Source: Phycisphaerae bacterium (lineage in GTDB: Bacteria > Planctomycetota > Phycisphaerae > Phycisphaerales > SM1A02). From it: a stretch of 40,205 nucleotides of DNA. A model generated the notes under the pieces. That model was not told the DNA's origin, ran no database searches, and was given only the letters and a program-made list of their open reading frames with translations. Shown in pieces: positions 23,675 through 32,919 of the stretch (positions are counted from its first letter, which is position 1; every line of letters starts with the position of its first letter). The DNA is taken from contig JABIWU010000034.1 of NCBI GenBank assembly GCA_018701395.1, positions 1 to 40,205 on the forward strand, written 5' to 3'. The position numbers and the translations under genes were made by a program.

Positions 23675-25207
23675 ATGACAACTATCGCAACCTCAACTGA
23701 ATACGATCAACTCATTAAGAAAACCAAAGATGCAAACGCACTTGGCGCAACAATTTCACTCTTGGGTTGGGACCAAGAAGTCATGATGCCAAAGCGTGGC
23801 ATTGAGTTTCGAGCGGACCAAATTACACTCACTTCAAAAATGCACCATGAATTAGTTACTGATCAGAAGATTTCTGATCTTTTGGAAGCATGCGAAGCGG
23901 ATAGCGATTTGATAAGCAATTCAACGAGTGTTACTGCGACAAACATTCGCGAAATTCGACATGGTTACGACCGTGCAACGAAATTGCCAACGGAACTCGT
24001 AGAAGAAGAAGCGATGCTTTCAAGTAAAGGTCAGAATGCTTGGGCCCAAGCTCGCAAAAACAATGACTTTAAGGCATTTCAGCCATGGCTCGAAAAAATT
24101 GTTTCACTATTGCAACGAAAAGCAGAATGTTATGGTTGGGCAGAAGGCGGAGAGCCATGGGATGCACTTGCAGAAGATTATGAACCTGGATGTACTGCTG
24201 CGGCAGTGAGTAAAGTGTTCACGCCGCTTCGCAAGCGTCTACAAACATTGCTCAATGAAATAATGGGCAGTTCAACAAAACCAAGTAATGCATTTAATGA
24301 AATTGCATTACCAATCGATCAGCAACAAGCATTTGTTCGTTCAATTGCAACACAAATTGGTTTCGATTTTGAAGCCGGCCGTCTCGATGAATCAACACAT
24401 CCATTTTGCAGTGGAACGCACTGCTTTGATGTTCGATTGACAACTCGATTTCACGAAAATAATGTTAATGATGCAATCGGCTCGACCATGCACGAAGCAG
24501 GACACGGAATTTATGAACAAGGTTTATTGTTCGATCACATAGGTACTCCTATGGGGCACGCAGTTTCGCTTGGTATACATGAATCGCAAAGCAGAATGTG
24601 GGAAAATCAAGTTGGACGCAGTGAAGCATTTTGGAAATGGTGTTACCCGAAAATGGGTGAATTTTTTGGAGAAGCAACGTCGTCTCTTTCATTTGACGAT
24701 GTGTATGGTGGCGCAAACCTTGTACGTCCAGATTTCATTCGAGTCGAAGCAGATGAAGCAACATACAACATGCACATTATGATTCGATTCGAACTTGAAC
24801 GAATGTTGATGAAGGGGGAACTTGCAGTTGCAGATCTTCCTGAAGCGTGGAATTCCAAATACCAAGAATATCTTGGCATAGATGTGCCAAGCGATACAAA
24901 AGGATGTCTACAAGACATTCACTGGTCGATGACTGCAATGGGTTACTTTCCAACATATACACTTGGCAATTTGTATTGTGCCCAATTCTTTGAAACAGCA
25001 TTGGTGGCGATTCCAGACATGTATGAACAGTTTGCTCGCGGCGAATTTGGCAGTTTGAAAACTTGGCTTAATGAAAATATTCACTGCAACGGTAGGCGAT
25101 ATCGAGCTGCAGATTTATGCGAAAAAGTAACAGGCAAACCACTATCATCCGACCCACTCATGCGACATTTAGAAAATAAGTTAAAACCACTTTACGGTCT
25201 TGCTTGA
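23675..25207 (+). CDS. M32 family metallocarboxypeptidase (carboxypeptidase Taq)
   Basis: A 510-residue cytoplasmic zinc carboxypeptidase that removes C-terminal residues with broad specificity. The zinc site HEAGH (273-277) and the third ligand in GIHESQSRMWE (Glu303) are intact. Family features DQEVMMP (33-39) and DVRLTTRF are also seen. Length is normal. AAGGA precedes the ATG by 8 bases. Its last 16 bases overlap the end of anmK on the other strand, so the two genes are convergent with overlapping 3' ends. Confidence 0.95.
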   Translation: MTTIATSTEYDQLIKKTKDANALGATISLLGWDQEVMMPKRGIEFRADQITLTSKMHHELVTDQKISDLLEACEADSDLISNSTSVTATNIREIRHGYDRATKLPTELVEEEAMLSSKGQNAWAQARKNNDFKAFQPWLEKIVSLLQRKAECYGWAEGGEPWDALAEDYEPGCTAAAVSKVFTPLRKRLQTLLNEIMGSSTKPSNAFNEIALPIDQQQAFVRSIATQIGFDFEAGRLDESTHPFCSGTHCFDVRLTTRFHENNVNDAIGSTMHEAGHGIYEQGLLFDHIGTPMGHAVSLGIHESQSRMWENQVGRSEAFWKWCYPKMGEFFGEATSSLSFDDVYGGANLVRPDFIRVEADEATYNMHIMIRFELERMLMKGELAVADLPEAWNSKYQEYLGIDVPSDTKGCLQDIHWSMTAMGYFPTYTLGNLYCAQFFETALVAIPDMYEQFARGEFGSLKTWLNENIHCNGRRYRAADLCEKVTGKPLSSDPLMRHLENKLKPLYGLA

Positions 25208-26244
25208 ACCCAACCGACTAAAGAACCAGTTTTTTCTCGACCCGTGATTTGAGGCAAGGTAATAGAAACGCCATCTTGAGAAAGTGCGCCAAGGATTGCC
25301 ATTGCCATTCCTTCACGCGCTTGAATTGGCACGCCGAGTTCTTCGGTTGTTCCGGCATGGGTAATGGCAGAGGCAAGAGCCCTGTTGTGTACTCCGCCTC
25401 CCGCTAGATAAACTCGTTCAGCATTTTGCGTTGAAGCAGATATACAAGCACCAATTGCAGCGACTGCACTTGCGAGTAAATCATTTGTTGCGATTGATTC
25501 TCCGATAGAAAGTGCAAATGCGCCTAAGTCATCTCCAGTACCAAGCGAACGCGATGCATTTTTTTGTTCAGCAAGTTTATTGGTCAACTCGGCTACTAAT
25601 TTAGGCAAAGCGGTCCCCATGATTGCGCATTCGCCATTTGGGTCGAAATCGCAACCAAGTCGATCTCTTGCAATTTTATTTAAAAGTAAATTGCAACAAC
25701 AAACATCGAAACCTTGAACTTGGTTTGTCGAACAATTTGCGGGAAGATACGTTATGTTGCAAAAGCCACCAAGATTTATGATTGCAGTTGATTTTTTATT
25801 TGAATTGAAAAGTATCCAATCTGCAAGAGGCGTAATTGGAGCTCCTTGTCCACCGAGTTGCAAATCCGCTTGCCGAGGGTCTGTTAAAACGGTGCAACTA
25901 AAAGTTTCAAGAATTGGAAGTGGGTCAATAAGTTGAATACTTATTGGAGGAGCGTGGTAAATAGTTTGTCCATGAAGTGCAATCAAATCTATCTGTTTTA
26001 AATTTAATTGTTGAATTGCATTCGTTGTAATTTCGCCAAGTCGTAGCGCAGCATTTTGCATTTCAACTTCGGTTCCACCATTGTTTGAAAGTTTTCTGAG
26101 GACCTGTGTGAGGTTTCCCAATTCGCAAGATGTCATCCCGATATACGAGGCACGCATCCCTTCCTTTGAGCCCTCAATAGAAACTGCGACAGCGTCTACT
26201 CCGTCCATGCTAGTGCCTGTCATTGTTCCAACGATTATGCGCAT
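25192..26244 (-). CDS. anmK: Anhydro-N-acetylmuramic acid kinase
   Basis: A 350-residue cytoplasmic kinase of peptidoglycan recycling. It opens and phosphorylates 1,6-anhydro-MurNAc to MurNAc-6-phosphate. The phosphate-binding GTMTGTSMDGVD (7-18), INLGGFCNITY in the middle and AGGGVHNRAL near residue 285 are diagnostic. Its presence implies cell-wall turnover and so a peptidoglycan-containing organism. The gene ends 16 bases inside the M32 gene and starts 39 bp from the divergent UDP-glucuronate decarboxylase gene, so promoters overlap. Confidence 0.95.
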   Translation of the reverse strand: MRIIVGTMTGTSMDGVDAVAVSIEGSKEGMRASYIGMTSCELGNLTQVLRKLSNNGGTEVEMQNAALRLGEITTNAIQQLNLKQIDLIALHGQTIYHAPPISIQLIDPLPILETFSCTVLTDPRQADLQLGGQGAPITPLADWILFNSNKKSTAIINLGGFCNITYLPANCSTNQVQGFDVCCCNLLLNKIARDRLGCDFDPNGECAIMGTALPKLVAELTNKLAEQKNASRSLGTGDDLGAFALSIGESIATNDLLASAVAAIGACISASTQNAERVYLAGGGVHNRALASAITHAGTTEELGVPIQAREGMAMAILGALSQDGVSITLPQITGREKTGSLVGWVQARP

Positions 26245-26283
26245 TACTACACTTTACACGGTTCCTGACGTATCCTGCACCGT

Positions 26284-27273
26284 ATGACACAAAGAACATT
26301 AGTGACTGGAGGGGCAGGATTCCTCGGTTCGCATCTTTGCCAACGGTTAGTTGATAGGGGCGAGTATGTGCTTTGCCTCGATAATCTTTTTACAAGCAGA
26401 AAAGAAACAATTGAACACCTTTTAGAACTTCCAAATTTCGAGTTTATTTTGCATGACATTACAAATCCAATCGAAATGGAAGTCGATGCAATTTATAACT
26501 TGGCTTGCCCAGCCGCGCCTGGCCATTACCAGCATAATCCCATTAAAACTATGAAAACGAATTTTCTAGGTGCAATGCATACATTAGGAATGGCGAAGGC
26601 AAACAAAATAAAAATCTTCCATGCTTCGACAAGTGAAGTGTACGGAGACCCCTCGGTGCACCCACAACCTGAATCGTACCGCGGAAATGTAAATCCGATT
26701 GGTCTAAGGGCATGCTATGACGAAGGTAAACGTGCTGCGGAAACGTTGATGTTCGACTATCACCGATCGCACGGAGTTGATATTCGGGTTGCTAGAATTT
26801 TTAATACCTATGGTCCATCCATGCATCCATATGATGGAAGAGTGATCAGTAATTTTATTCGGCAAGCATTAGCGGGGGATGACATTACTATTTTTGGTGA
26901 TGGACAACAGTCTCGCTCATTCTGTTATGTCGATGACTTAATCGATGCATTTCTATTAATGATGGATGCTGATGAAGCAACTGGTCCAATCAATTTAGGT
27001 AACCCTGGTGAGTTTACGATGTTGGAGTTAGCGAATCTTGTGCTTGAACTTACAGGCAGTAATTCTGAACTACGAATGAAGCCGTTGCCAGCGGATGATC
27101 CAACGCAACGTCAGCCAGATATTTCGCGGGCGAAAAAGATGTTGCATTGGGAGCCATCAGTGCCACTACGAGAAGGCTTGCAAAAAACTATTGCGTGGTT
27201 TGAAGGCATCGATTTATCCCAATGGAGTCCCCCAACTCCAAACTGGGAGGGCGGGCTTATTGAGAGTTCGTAG
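26284..27273 (+). CDS. UDP-glucuronate decarboxylase (UDP-xylose synthase), SDR family
   Basis: A 329-residue NAD-dependent extended short-chain dehydrogenase that converts UDP-glucuronate to UDP-xylose for surface polysaccharide. The NAD site [10 protein letters not shown] (8-17), [10 protein letters not shown] (74-83), and catalytic Tyr145 and Lys149 within [11 protein letters not shown] are characteristic of [11 protein letters not shown] (about 218-225) also fits. No glycosyltransferase cluster is adjacent. TATCCT (26271-26276) lies 7 bases before the ATG and no ribosome-binding site is visible, so the mRNA may have little or no leader. Confidence 0.93.
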   Translation: MTQRTLVTGGAGFLGSHLCQRLVDRGEYVLCLDNLFTSRKETIEHLLELPNFEFILHDITNPIEMEVDAIYNLACPAAPGHYQHNPIKTMKTNFLGAMHTLGMAKANKIKIFHASTSEVYGDPSVHPQPESYRGNVNPIGLRACYDEGKRAAETLMFDYHRSHGVDIRVARIFNTYGPSMHPYDGRVISNFIRQALAGDDITIFGDGQQSRSFCYVDDLIDAFLLMMDADEATGPINLGNPGEFTMLELANLVLELTGSNSELRMKPLPADDPTQRQPDISRAKKMLHWEPSVPLREGLQKTIAWFEGIDLSQWSPPTPNWEGGLIESS

Positions 27274-27334
27274 CGCAAAACTGACGACATATTGTCAGTA
27301 GCACCATCGTTTTTAGTCGAATAGTAAAGAAAAG

Positions 27335-27364
27335 TACCGAATAACTACCGAACAACGCTTGACA
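27335..27364 (+). promoter_or_regulatory. Tandem 11-bp repeats next to a TTGACA box upstream of recA
   Basis: TACCGAATAAC (27335-27345) is followed at once by TACCGAACAAC (27346-27356), then a perfect -35 TTGACA at 27359-27364. The -10 at correct spacing is poor (ATCCTA around 27382), which would suit an activated promoter. The repeats could be the damage-response site for recA; they do not match the E. coli LexA box. Confidence 0.45.
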
Positions 27365-27430
27365 TCGCCGATGTTTATGTCATCCTACCGTAAACCTAAC
27401 AAACACGGTACTAAAGGAGCATTGGCTGAA

Positions 27431-28717
27431 ATGGCATTATTAAGCAGAAACGGGAAAAAATCGAAATCACTACGAAAAACAGCAACTTCATCAGAAACTC
27501 CCGCAAAGGGCGGTATCGTACAAAGCGGTAGAACAACAGATTCAACTAATATAAATAGCGCAGGAAGCACTGCGACTGAACCACGGAAGGCGAAGAATTC
27601 AATGGCTTTTAAAACAGCAACAAAAAAGAAAACTAAGGCACCAATTAAGGCAAAAGTAACAATCGAAGATAAGGGAAAAGTACAAGCACTTGAAAATGCG
27701 TTATCTCAAATAGATAAAACATTTGGCTCTGGTGCAATTATGCGGCTTAATGGCGATAACATCTCAGTTATTCCTGCGATCTCGACTGGGGCAATTAGTT
27801 TGGACTTGGCGCTGGGCGGGCGAGGCATGCCTCGTGGTCGAATCATCGAAGTCTTCGGACCAGAATCATCAGGCAAGACAACGCTTGCACTGAATGTAGT
27901 AGCGCAAGCCCAAAAGGGTGGCATCGCTGCATTCATTGATGCAGAGCACGCGCTTGATCCTACATGGGCAAAGAAACTCGGTGTTGATATTGATGCGCTT
28001 CTTGTTTCACAACCAGACACAGGTGAGCAGGCATTGGAAATTTGCGAAATGCTCGTTCGCTCCAACGCTGTGGATGTAGTCGTAATTGACTCCGTCGCGG
28101 CATTAATACCGCGTGCTGAAATTGAAGGCGAAATGGGCGACACGCATGTTGGCTTGCAAGCTCGATTAATGAGTCAAGCAATGCGGAAACTAACTGGTGC
28201 GATTTCAAAGAGCGATTGTATGGTTATTTTCATAAATCAAATTCGTGAGAAAATTGGTGTGATGTTTGGCAGTCCAGAAACAACACCTGGCGGTCGCGCT
28301 CTCAAGTTTTATTCTTCGATCCGAGTGGATATCCGTCGTATTGGCTCAATTAAAGATGGCGACACCGTAATTGGTAACCGAGTCCGAACTCGCGTCGTGA
28401 AAAACAAGACTGCACCACCGTTCCGCACTGCTGAATTTGACATTATGTTCAACGAAGGAATTAGTATCACAGGCGATTTGTTAGATCTCGCGGTTGAAGA
28501 TGGCATTATAGACAAGAGCGGTTCATGGTTTAGTTATGGTGAAACTCGTCTCGGTCAAGGTCGCGAAAATTCAAAGCTATTCATTGCTGAGAATTCTGAA
28601 ATGTATGAAGAAATCAAACAGAAGGTCCTCGTTGCCCGCGGTGTCGCCGATACCACTGCTAAGAGTGTTGAAACCAAGACAGCAGTAAAAGCTGAACCTA
28701 AGGACGATTCTAAGTAA
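27431..28717 (+). CDS. recA: Recombinase RecA with a basic N-terminal extension
   Basis: RecA forms filaments on single-stranded DNA, drives strand exchange and triggers the SOS response. The core is intact: Walker A GPESSGKT (143-150 of 428), [17 protein letters not shown], and [14 protein letters not shown]; loop L2 ([13 protein letters not shown]) follows. From ATG 27431 the protein has about 77 extra residues before the normal core, rich in Lys, Ser and Thr. The start is chosen for AAAGGAG 11 bases upstream. A second candidate is ATG 27602, which would leave an extension of about 20 residues. The C-terminal tail is Lys/Glu/Asp rich. A terminator follows at 28745-28774. Confidence 0.95.
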   Translation: MALLSRNGKKSKSLRKTATSSETPAKGGIVQSGRTTDSTNINSAGSTATEPRKAKNSMAFKTATKKKTKAPIKAKVTIEDKGKVQALENALSQIDKTFGSGAIMRLNGDNISVIPAISTGAISLDLALGGRGMPRGRIIEVFGPESSGKTTLALNVVAQAQKGGIAAFIDAEHALDPTWAKKLGVDIDALLVSQPDTGEQALEICEMLVRSNAVDVVVIDSVAALIPRAEIEGEMGDTHVGLQARLMSQAMRKLTGAISKSDCMVIFINQIREKIGVMFGSPETTPGGRALKFYSSIRVDIRRIGSIKDGDTVIGNRVRTRVVKNKTAPPFRTAEFDIMFNEGISITGDLLDLAVEDGIIDKSGSWFSYGETRLGQGRENSKLFIAENSEMYEEIKQKVLVARGVADTTAKSVETKTAVKAEPKDDSK

Positions 28718-28744
28718 TACGGTTTTACTAAAACTACTCCAAAT

Positions 28745-28774
28745 AGCGTGCGTCCCAGAAATGGGGCTCACGCT
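28745..28774 (+). terminator. Rho-independent terminator of recA
   Basis: AGCGTG/CACGCT and GTCCC/GGGGC pair (one mismatch between) around an AGAAAT loop, followed by GTTTTACT. Confidence 0.78.
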
Positions 28775-28885
28775 GTTTTACTATGCGGATTGCTGTTATC
28801 GTGTACGTACGTGCAAGATAACACTTTATTTCTGGTCGTTTCGTTTCTGAAATCAATTCCTAAGTTAGCAAATAGAGGCAGGGGA

Positions 28886-30118
28886 TTGAGCGCACTTTTA
28901 ATAGCCCAATTTATGGGAGCTGCGAATGACAATATATTAAAAACATTGTTGGGTTTTGCAGTCGTACGAGGAATGTGGGCTGGCAAACTTGGAGAGGGCG
29001 GGCAAGGCTTAATAGCACTTTGCTTGTTTATTCCATTTATACTTTTTTCTGGGTGGGCGGGACCGATTGCTGATCGCTATTCAAAGCGAACGATTTCGGT
29101 CTTAATGAAATGGGTTGAGATACCACTGGCAATTGCAGCAGGTGTTGGTTTTGTTACTGGGAATTTTTGGCTTGCGGCAATTTCAATGCTCTTCCTCGCA
29201 ACGCAATCGACTTTTTTCAGCCCTGCAAAATATGGAATGATTCCAGAAATAGTTCAAACAGAAAACGTTAGCCGAGCAAATGGCGTTTTGAACATGACAA
29301 CGAATGTCTCAATTATTACAGGCATGCTGATTGCTGGAATTGTCAGCGACAAATTACAGCAAGAATCAATGTCATTAGTAGACATGTGGTTGCCAGGAAT
29401 AGTGTTGACAGGAGTTGCAGTCGTTGGGCTTCTCGCAATCGTATGGTTGCCGAAACTTGAAGCGATGGAACCACACTCGCACGTGCCTTCTAATCCGTTC
29501 GCAACATATATCGTAACAGGTAGGAAAATGTGTACGTCGCCCCTTATGCAAATCGCAACAGCATGGGCTCTCTTTTATTTACTTGCAACGATTGTCCTTT
29601 TGTTAGTTACAGAGTTAGGCGCACTCCTAAATGTGACTGATACAAAAGTTTCATATCTTCTTGCTTCAATTGGAATATCGGTGGGCTTTGGTTCACTGCT
29701 TGCTGGGTTTTTGTCTGGCAGGAAAATACAAATTGGTCTTTCGAAATTTGCAGCCATTGGGATGGCATGTTCGATGTTAGTCGCTGGATTAGCGCCAGTT
29801 TCGTATGTACTCATTTTGATTTGCCTTGTTTCCTTAGGATTGTTTGCGGGTTTATACGCAGTTCCTCTTCAATCGATGATGCAGTTATTGCCAAAGCCAG
29901 ATCATCGGGGCAGGGTATTAGCGACATCGAATGCATTATCTTTTTTGTTTATGGCTGTTGGCTCTTTGTTGTATTGGATTACTAGACCGCTATTCGGAGA
30001 TTCTCCACAATACATTTTCCTCGTTTGTGCTCTTGTTGGCGTGTGTGCATGGCTTATCGTGATACGAATTCCTTCTGCCCCATTGCTTTTAAATGATTAC
30101 AATATGACACATGAATGA
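28886..30118 (+). CDS. MFS transporter, lysophospholipid transporter (LplT)-like
   Basis: An inner-membrane protein of about 410 residues with roughly 12 helices. The opening LLIAQFMGAANDNILK and ADRYSKR in the loop between helices 2 and 3 resemble the LplT/Aas transporter branch of the major facilitator superfamily. FFSPAKYGMIPEIV is another element of that branch. LplT flips lysophospholipids inward for re-acylation; here no acyltransferase is adjacent, so the substrate is uncertain. The start is unclear: TTG 28886 has AGAGG 7 bases upstream, and GTG 28811 is an alternative. An earlier GTG at 28748 lies within the recA terminator and is unlikely. The stop overlaps the cysteine desulfurase start by 8 bases. 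Confidence 0.85.
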   Translation: MSALLIAQFMGAANDNILKTLLGFAVVRGMWAGKLGEGGQGLIALCLFIPFILFSGWAGPIADRYSKRTISVLMKWVEIPLAIAAGVGFVTGNFWLAAISMLFLATQSTFFSPAKYGMIPEIVQTENVSRANGVLNMTTNVSIITGMLIAGIVSDKLQQESMSLVDMWLPGIVLTGVAVVGLLAIVWLPKLEAMEPHSHVPSNPFATYIVTGRKMCTSPLMQIATAWALFYLLATIVLLLVTELGALLNVTDTKVSYLLASIGISVGFGSLLAGFLSGRKIQIGLSKFAAIGMACSMLVAGLAPVSYVLILICLVSLGLFAGLYAVPLQSMMQLLPKPDHRGRVLATSNALSFLFMAVGSLLYWITRPLFGDSPQYIFLVCALVGVCAWLIVIRIPSAPLLLNDYNMTHE

Positions 30119-31292
30119 CCTTGCTATTTATTTAGACAACAATGCAACTACGCAACCGCTTGCGGAAGTTACGGAGGCAGTTCATTGTGCGATGAATAGA
30201 TTTTGGGGGAATCCATCAAGCATTCACCGAATTGGGCAAGAAGCAAGGCAACAAGTCGACCTTGCGCGAGAGGCAATCGCAAAACTTGTTGGAGCAAAAC
30301 CAGCAAGCATTCTTTTTACATCAGGTGGTACGGAGGCAGCAAATTTAGCAATCCAATCTGCGTGTTCAGTGCGCTCAGATAGAAAATGTTTAGTTACAAG
30401 CCAAATTGAACACGCGGCAGTTGGTGAATTGATGGATCGTTTGCAAGAAGATGGAATGGAAGTAATTCGAATTCGAAATGACCGAGATGGTGTTTTCTGC
30501 ATGGACCACTTACAAGAAATTCTCGAATCGCGAGCAGCGGAGATTGCTGTTGTTTCTTTAATGTGGTGCAATAATGAGACCGGAGTCATCGAACCAATCG
30601 AAGAGGCATCTGAATTGTGCATTAAGCACGATGTTCTTTTGCATAGCGATGGCACGCAGTGGGTTGCAAAAATGCCGGTTGATGTTGGCGCAGTTCCAGT
30701 TGATTTATTGTCTTTCGCCGCGCATAAGTTTCATGGTCCAAAAGGCGTTGGCGCTTTGTATGTTCGGCCAGGGCTTTCCATTACTCCACTAGTAACAGGC
30801 GGTCCGCAAGAACGTGGCAGAAGAGGCGGAACAGAAAATGTTCCGTCGATTTTGGGCTTTGGAGTTGCAGCAAAAAAAGCTTCGCTTTGGTTGAACGCTG
30901 AAAATATTTCAAAGATGGAATCACTTCGAGATGAATTCGAAACGAAAATAATTTCAAAATTTCCTAAGGCGCATATAAATTCAAGTGGTGCTAAGCGCGC
31001 TTGGACAACAAGTTCAATTTCTTTTCCTGGCGTCAAAGGCGAACTCTTATTGTTGATGTTGTCAGAGCGTGGAATTTGCGCGTCCTCTGGTTCAGCATGT
31101 TCAAGTGGTGCGTTTAAAAATTCCAAAGTGATTGAAGCAATTGGAATGCCAGACGATGGTTTATGGGGAGCGATTAGATTTAGTTTTGCCCGCACGACTA
31201 CTGCTTTAGAATTAGATAGAACGATTGATGTACTAATGGAAGTTTTTGAGACAATTAAACTTCTTGAATCAAGCAGCGTTGCTTCTTCGTGA
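30111..31292 (+). CDS. Cysteine desulfurase (NifS/IscS family)
   Basis: A 393-residue PLP enzyme that takes sulfur from cysteine to an active-site Cys persulfide for Fe-S cluster or tRNA thiolation. YLDNNATT (7-14), SGGTEAANLA (71-80), His101, Lys206 in SFAAHKFHGPKG (PLP Schiff base) and the SGSACSSG loop with Cys330 are all present, so it is the IscS/NifS class I type. It overlaps the transporter gene by 8 bases. No iscU, iscR or nifU gene is adjacent, so it may serve tRNA modification (inference). Confidence 0.94.
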   Translation: MNDLAIYLDNNATTQPLAEVTEAVHCAMNRFWGNPSSIHRIGQEARQQVDLAREAIAKLVGAKPASILFTSGGTEAANLAIQSACSVRSDRKCLVTSQIEHAAVGELMDRLQEDGMEVIRIRNDRDGVFCMDHLQEILESRAAEIAVVSLMWCNNETGVIEPIEEASELCIKHDVLLHSDGTQWVAKMPVDVGAVPVDLLSFAAHKFHGPKGVGALYVRPGLSITPLVTGGPQERGRRGGTENVPSILGFGVAAKKASLWLNAENISKMESLRDEFETKIISKFPKAHINSSGAKRAWTTSSISFPGVKGELLLLMLSERGICASSGSACSSGAFKNSKVIEAIGMPDDGLWGAIRFSFARTTTALELDRTIDVLMEVFETIKLLESSSVASS

Positions 31293-31302
31293 TTATTAAA
31301 AG

Positions 31303-31424
31303 TACACTTACGTCGTACCTCTGCTAATTCAGTTAGCAGAGCAGCTGACTCTTAATCAGCTCATAGGTGTAATAATCTTCACAATGCAGAGTGTGTACAA
31401 TAAATATTGATCTAAGACACACTA
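31303..31424 (+). pseudogene. Structured element resembling a degenerate tRNA-Lys(CTT)
   Basis: A perfect anticodon-type arm, AGCTGA-CTCTTAA-TCAGCT (31344-31362 region), carries a Lys CTT anticodon loop. Before it, a D-arm-like segment forms a perfect 9-bp hairpin CTCTGCTAA/TTAGCAGAG (31320-31328 with 31334-31342). The expected T arm is degraded to CATAGGTG/CACAATG without a TTC loop. CTCTGC (31320-31325) can instead pair with GCAGAG (31387-31392) like an acceptor stem. GTACAC (31303-31308) can pair with GTGTAC (31394-31399), and AGTGTGT/ACACACT (31391-31397 with 31418-31424) is a further stem. It could be a decayed tRNA-Lys or a structured RNA with exclusive foldings. Confidence 0.4.
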
Positions 31425-31449
31425 TTCTGCTTGTATGGCACTGTAAAGA

Positions 31450-32919
31450 TTAGAGCAAAGCGTCAAAAGCTTGAAGCACAGGCTTGAGTTGTCTTTTGTA
31501 ATTTGTCCAACGATCTACCGCCTCCGTGTGCATGGGACGGCGAACCTGTTCGGCTGATGGAGTCATTACCGTCCTCGTAGACTCGTGGAACGACAAGGTA
31601 TTTGGATTTGGTTCCAATCCTAGAAAGGCAAGTACTCTATTGGTCTCGGCAGTCTGATTCTTAGTTAGAGATTCGTACGACACATCAAGGTGTCTACTTG
31701 GGACCTTCTCAAGCCAATGAGAACAAAAACTGTCATGTGCTTGTCGAACAACAATTAGATCCTCGAGTCGCCAGGCCCAGGGCTTATACACTGGGTGTAA
31801 AAAGATAGAAAGTAGATTGTCTGCAGGGTTGCGCCGTATCCAAATAAAACGAGAATTGGGAAGTAAAACTGTAAGAAAACCAACCATTAAATCAAGACCG
31901 AGCGCCTTATTCACAATCCTATCTCCTGCAACTCCAGTTGCTTTAATCATGTCAAGATACCTATCTGCCAATGGATCTAGTATGTCAGACCTTGCATCTG
32001 TTAGGGCCATGGGGAAGGGTTGATTTAATTGGTAACTTAGATCTTCAGCTAAAATGAAAGGGTCCTGTCGTTCCCCAAGACCACCGCCTTGTGGATGACT
32101 TGCGATAATTTGCTCGAGCATCGAGGTTCCGCTTCTGGGCATACCGATGATGAAGATGGGTCGGCTACTTTTACTATTGGAATAAGCCAGGTTTTTAAGA
32201 GTATTGCAATCAAAAAACGACATGAGTTCATCGGCTTTTTTTATATAAAGATCAGAGTCAAATGCACGCGGTGTTGAGTTACTCACGACCTCCGCAGTAG
32301 CAAATGCCTTTTCATATTCACCTATATGATCTTGCATTCGAGCGAGGCCTAGCCCTATTTTTTCACGATCTTTTTGGTTAAGATTGTTTATGGCGAGTAC
32401 TTTCTCGGACTCATCTATTGCTTTTTCATAATGACCTTGTCGGCGTAGAAGTTCTAACTCAAAAGCGATGATGCGTGGAGTGCGCCCCTCAACTGCGATA
32501 AGATCTGCCACTATTGGACTAATTTCATCTATTTTGCCGTGCCGCTGAAGACACATTACTTTAAGTCCATTAAGGTTGTGCAGCAAAATAGATCCCGAGG
32601 GTGCGTTTACTTTGTCTATTTCAGCCAATGCCTCGTCGAGTCGTCCAAGAGAGTACAGGGCATGAATACGCCCGAAGAGTAGTTGTTCCGTTGGCTGTTT
32701 CGTTAGTGCTGTCTCTACCGCAACTAGCACACCGACTGGATCATTGCGAGCTCCATAAACTTTAGCAATAAGTTGATGAACTATTGGATTATCTGGTTGC
32801 TGTTTTCGCACTTGCTCGATAGTTGCTGCTGCTGCTGCAAGTTGACCAGATTGGAGCAAACCCAAAACGGTCTCAATTGTTGGATTCAAGTGTGAAGTTT
32901 GATTCTTTTTTTCTGGCAC
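31450..32919 (-). CDS. TPR-repeat sulfotransferase
   Basis: A 489-residue protein. Residues 10-220 are helical TPR-like repeats (for example HALYSLGRLDEALAEID, about 86-102). Residues 253-480 form a PAPS-dependent sulfotransferase domain: the 5'-phosphosulfate loop PIFIIGMPRSGTS (254-266) and the 3'-phosphate site FIWIRRNPADNLLS (358-371). It would transfer sulfate from PAPS to a hydroxyl or amine on a protein, lipid or polysaccharide; the TPR part may select the target. The start is GTG (32917-32919) with AGGAG 9 bases upstream. sat and cysC supply PAPS. Codon choice looks less restricted than in neighbours and the gene is flanked by a tRNA-like element and a gene-poor stretch, which hints at acquisition. 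Confidence 0.88.
   Translation of the reverse strand: MPEKKNQTSHLNPTIETVLGLLQSGQLAAAAATIEQVRKQQPDNPIVHQLIAKVYGARNDPVGVLVAVETALTKQPTEQLLFGRIHALYSLGRLDEALAEIDKVNAPSGSILLHNLNGLKVMCLQRHGKIDEISPIVADLIAVEGRTPRIIAFELELLRRQGHYEKAIDESEKVLAINNLNQKDREKIGLGLARMQDHIGEYEKAFATAEVVSNSTPRAFDSDLYIKKADELMSFFDCNTLKNLAYSNSKSSRPIFIIGMPRSGTSMLEQIIASHPQGGGLGERQDPFILAEDLSYQLNQPFPMALTDARSDILDPLADRYLDMIKATGVAGDRIVNKALGLDLMVGFLTVLLPNSRFIWIRRNPADNLLSIFLHPVYKPWAWRLEDLIVVRQAHDSFCSHWLEKVPSRHLDVSYESLTKNQTAETNRVLAFLGLEPNPNTLSFHESTRTVMTPSAEQVRRPMHTEAVDRWTNYKRQLKPVLQAFDALL

Noticed and set aside
28748-28885. Longer N-terminus of the MFS transporter from GTG 28748
   Set aside because: This start lies inside the recA terminator hairpin and no ribosome-binding site precedes it.
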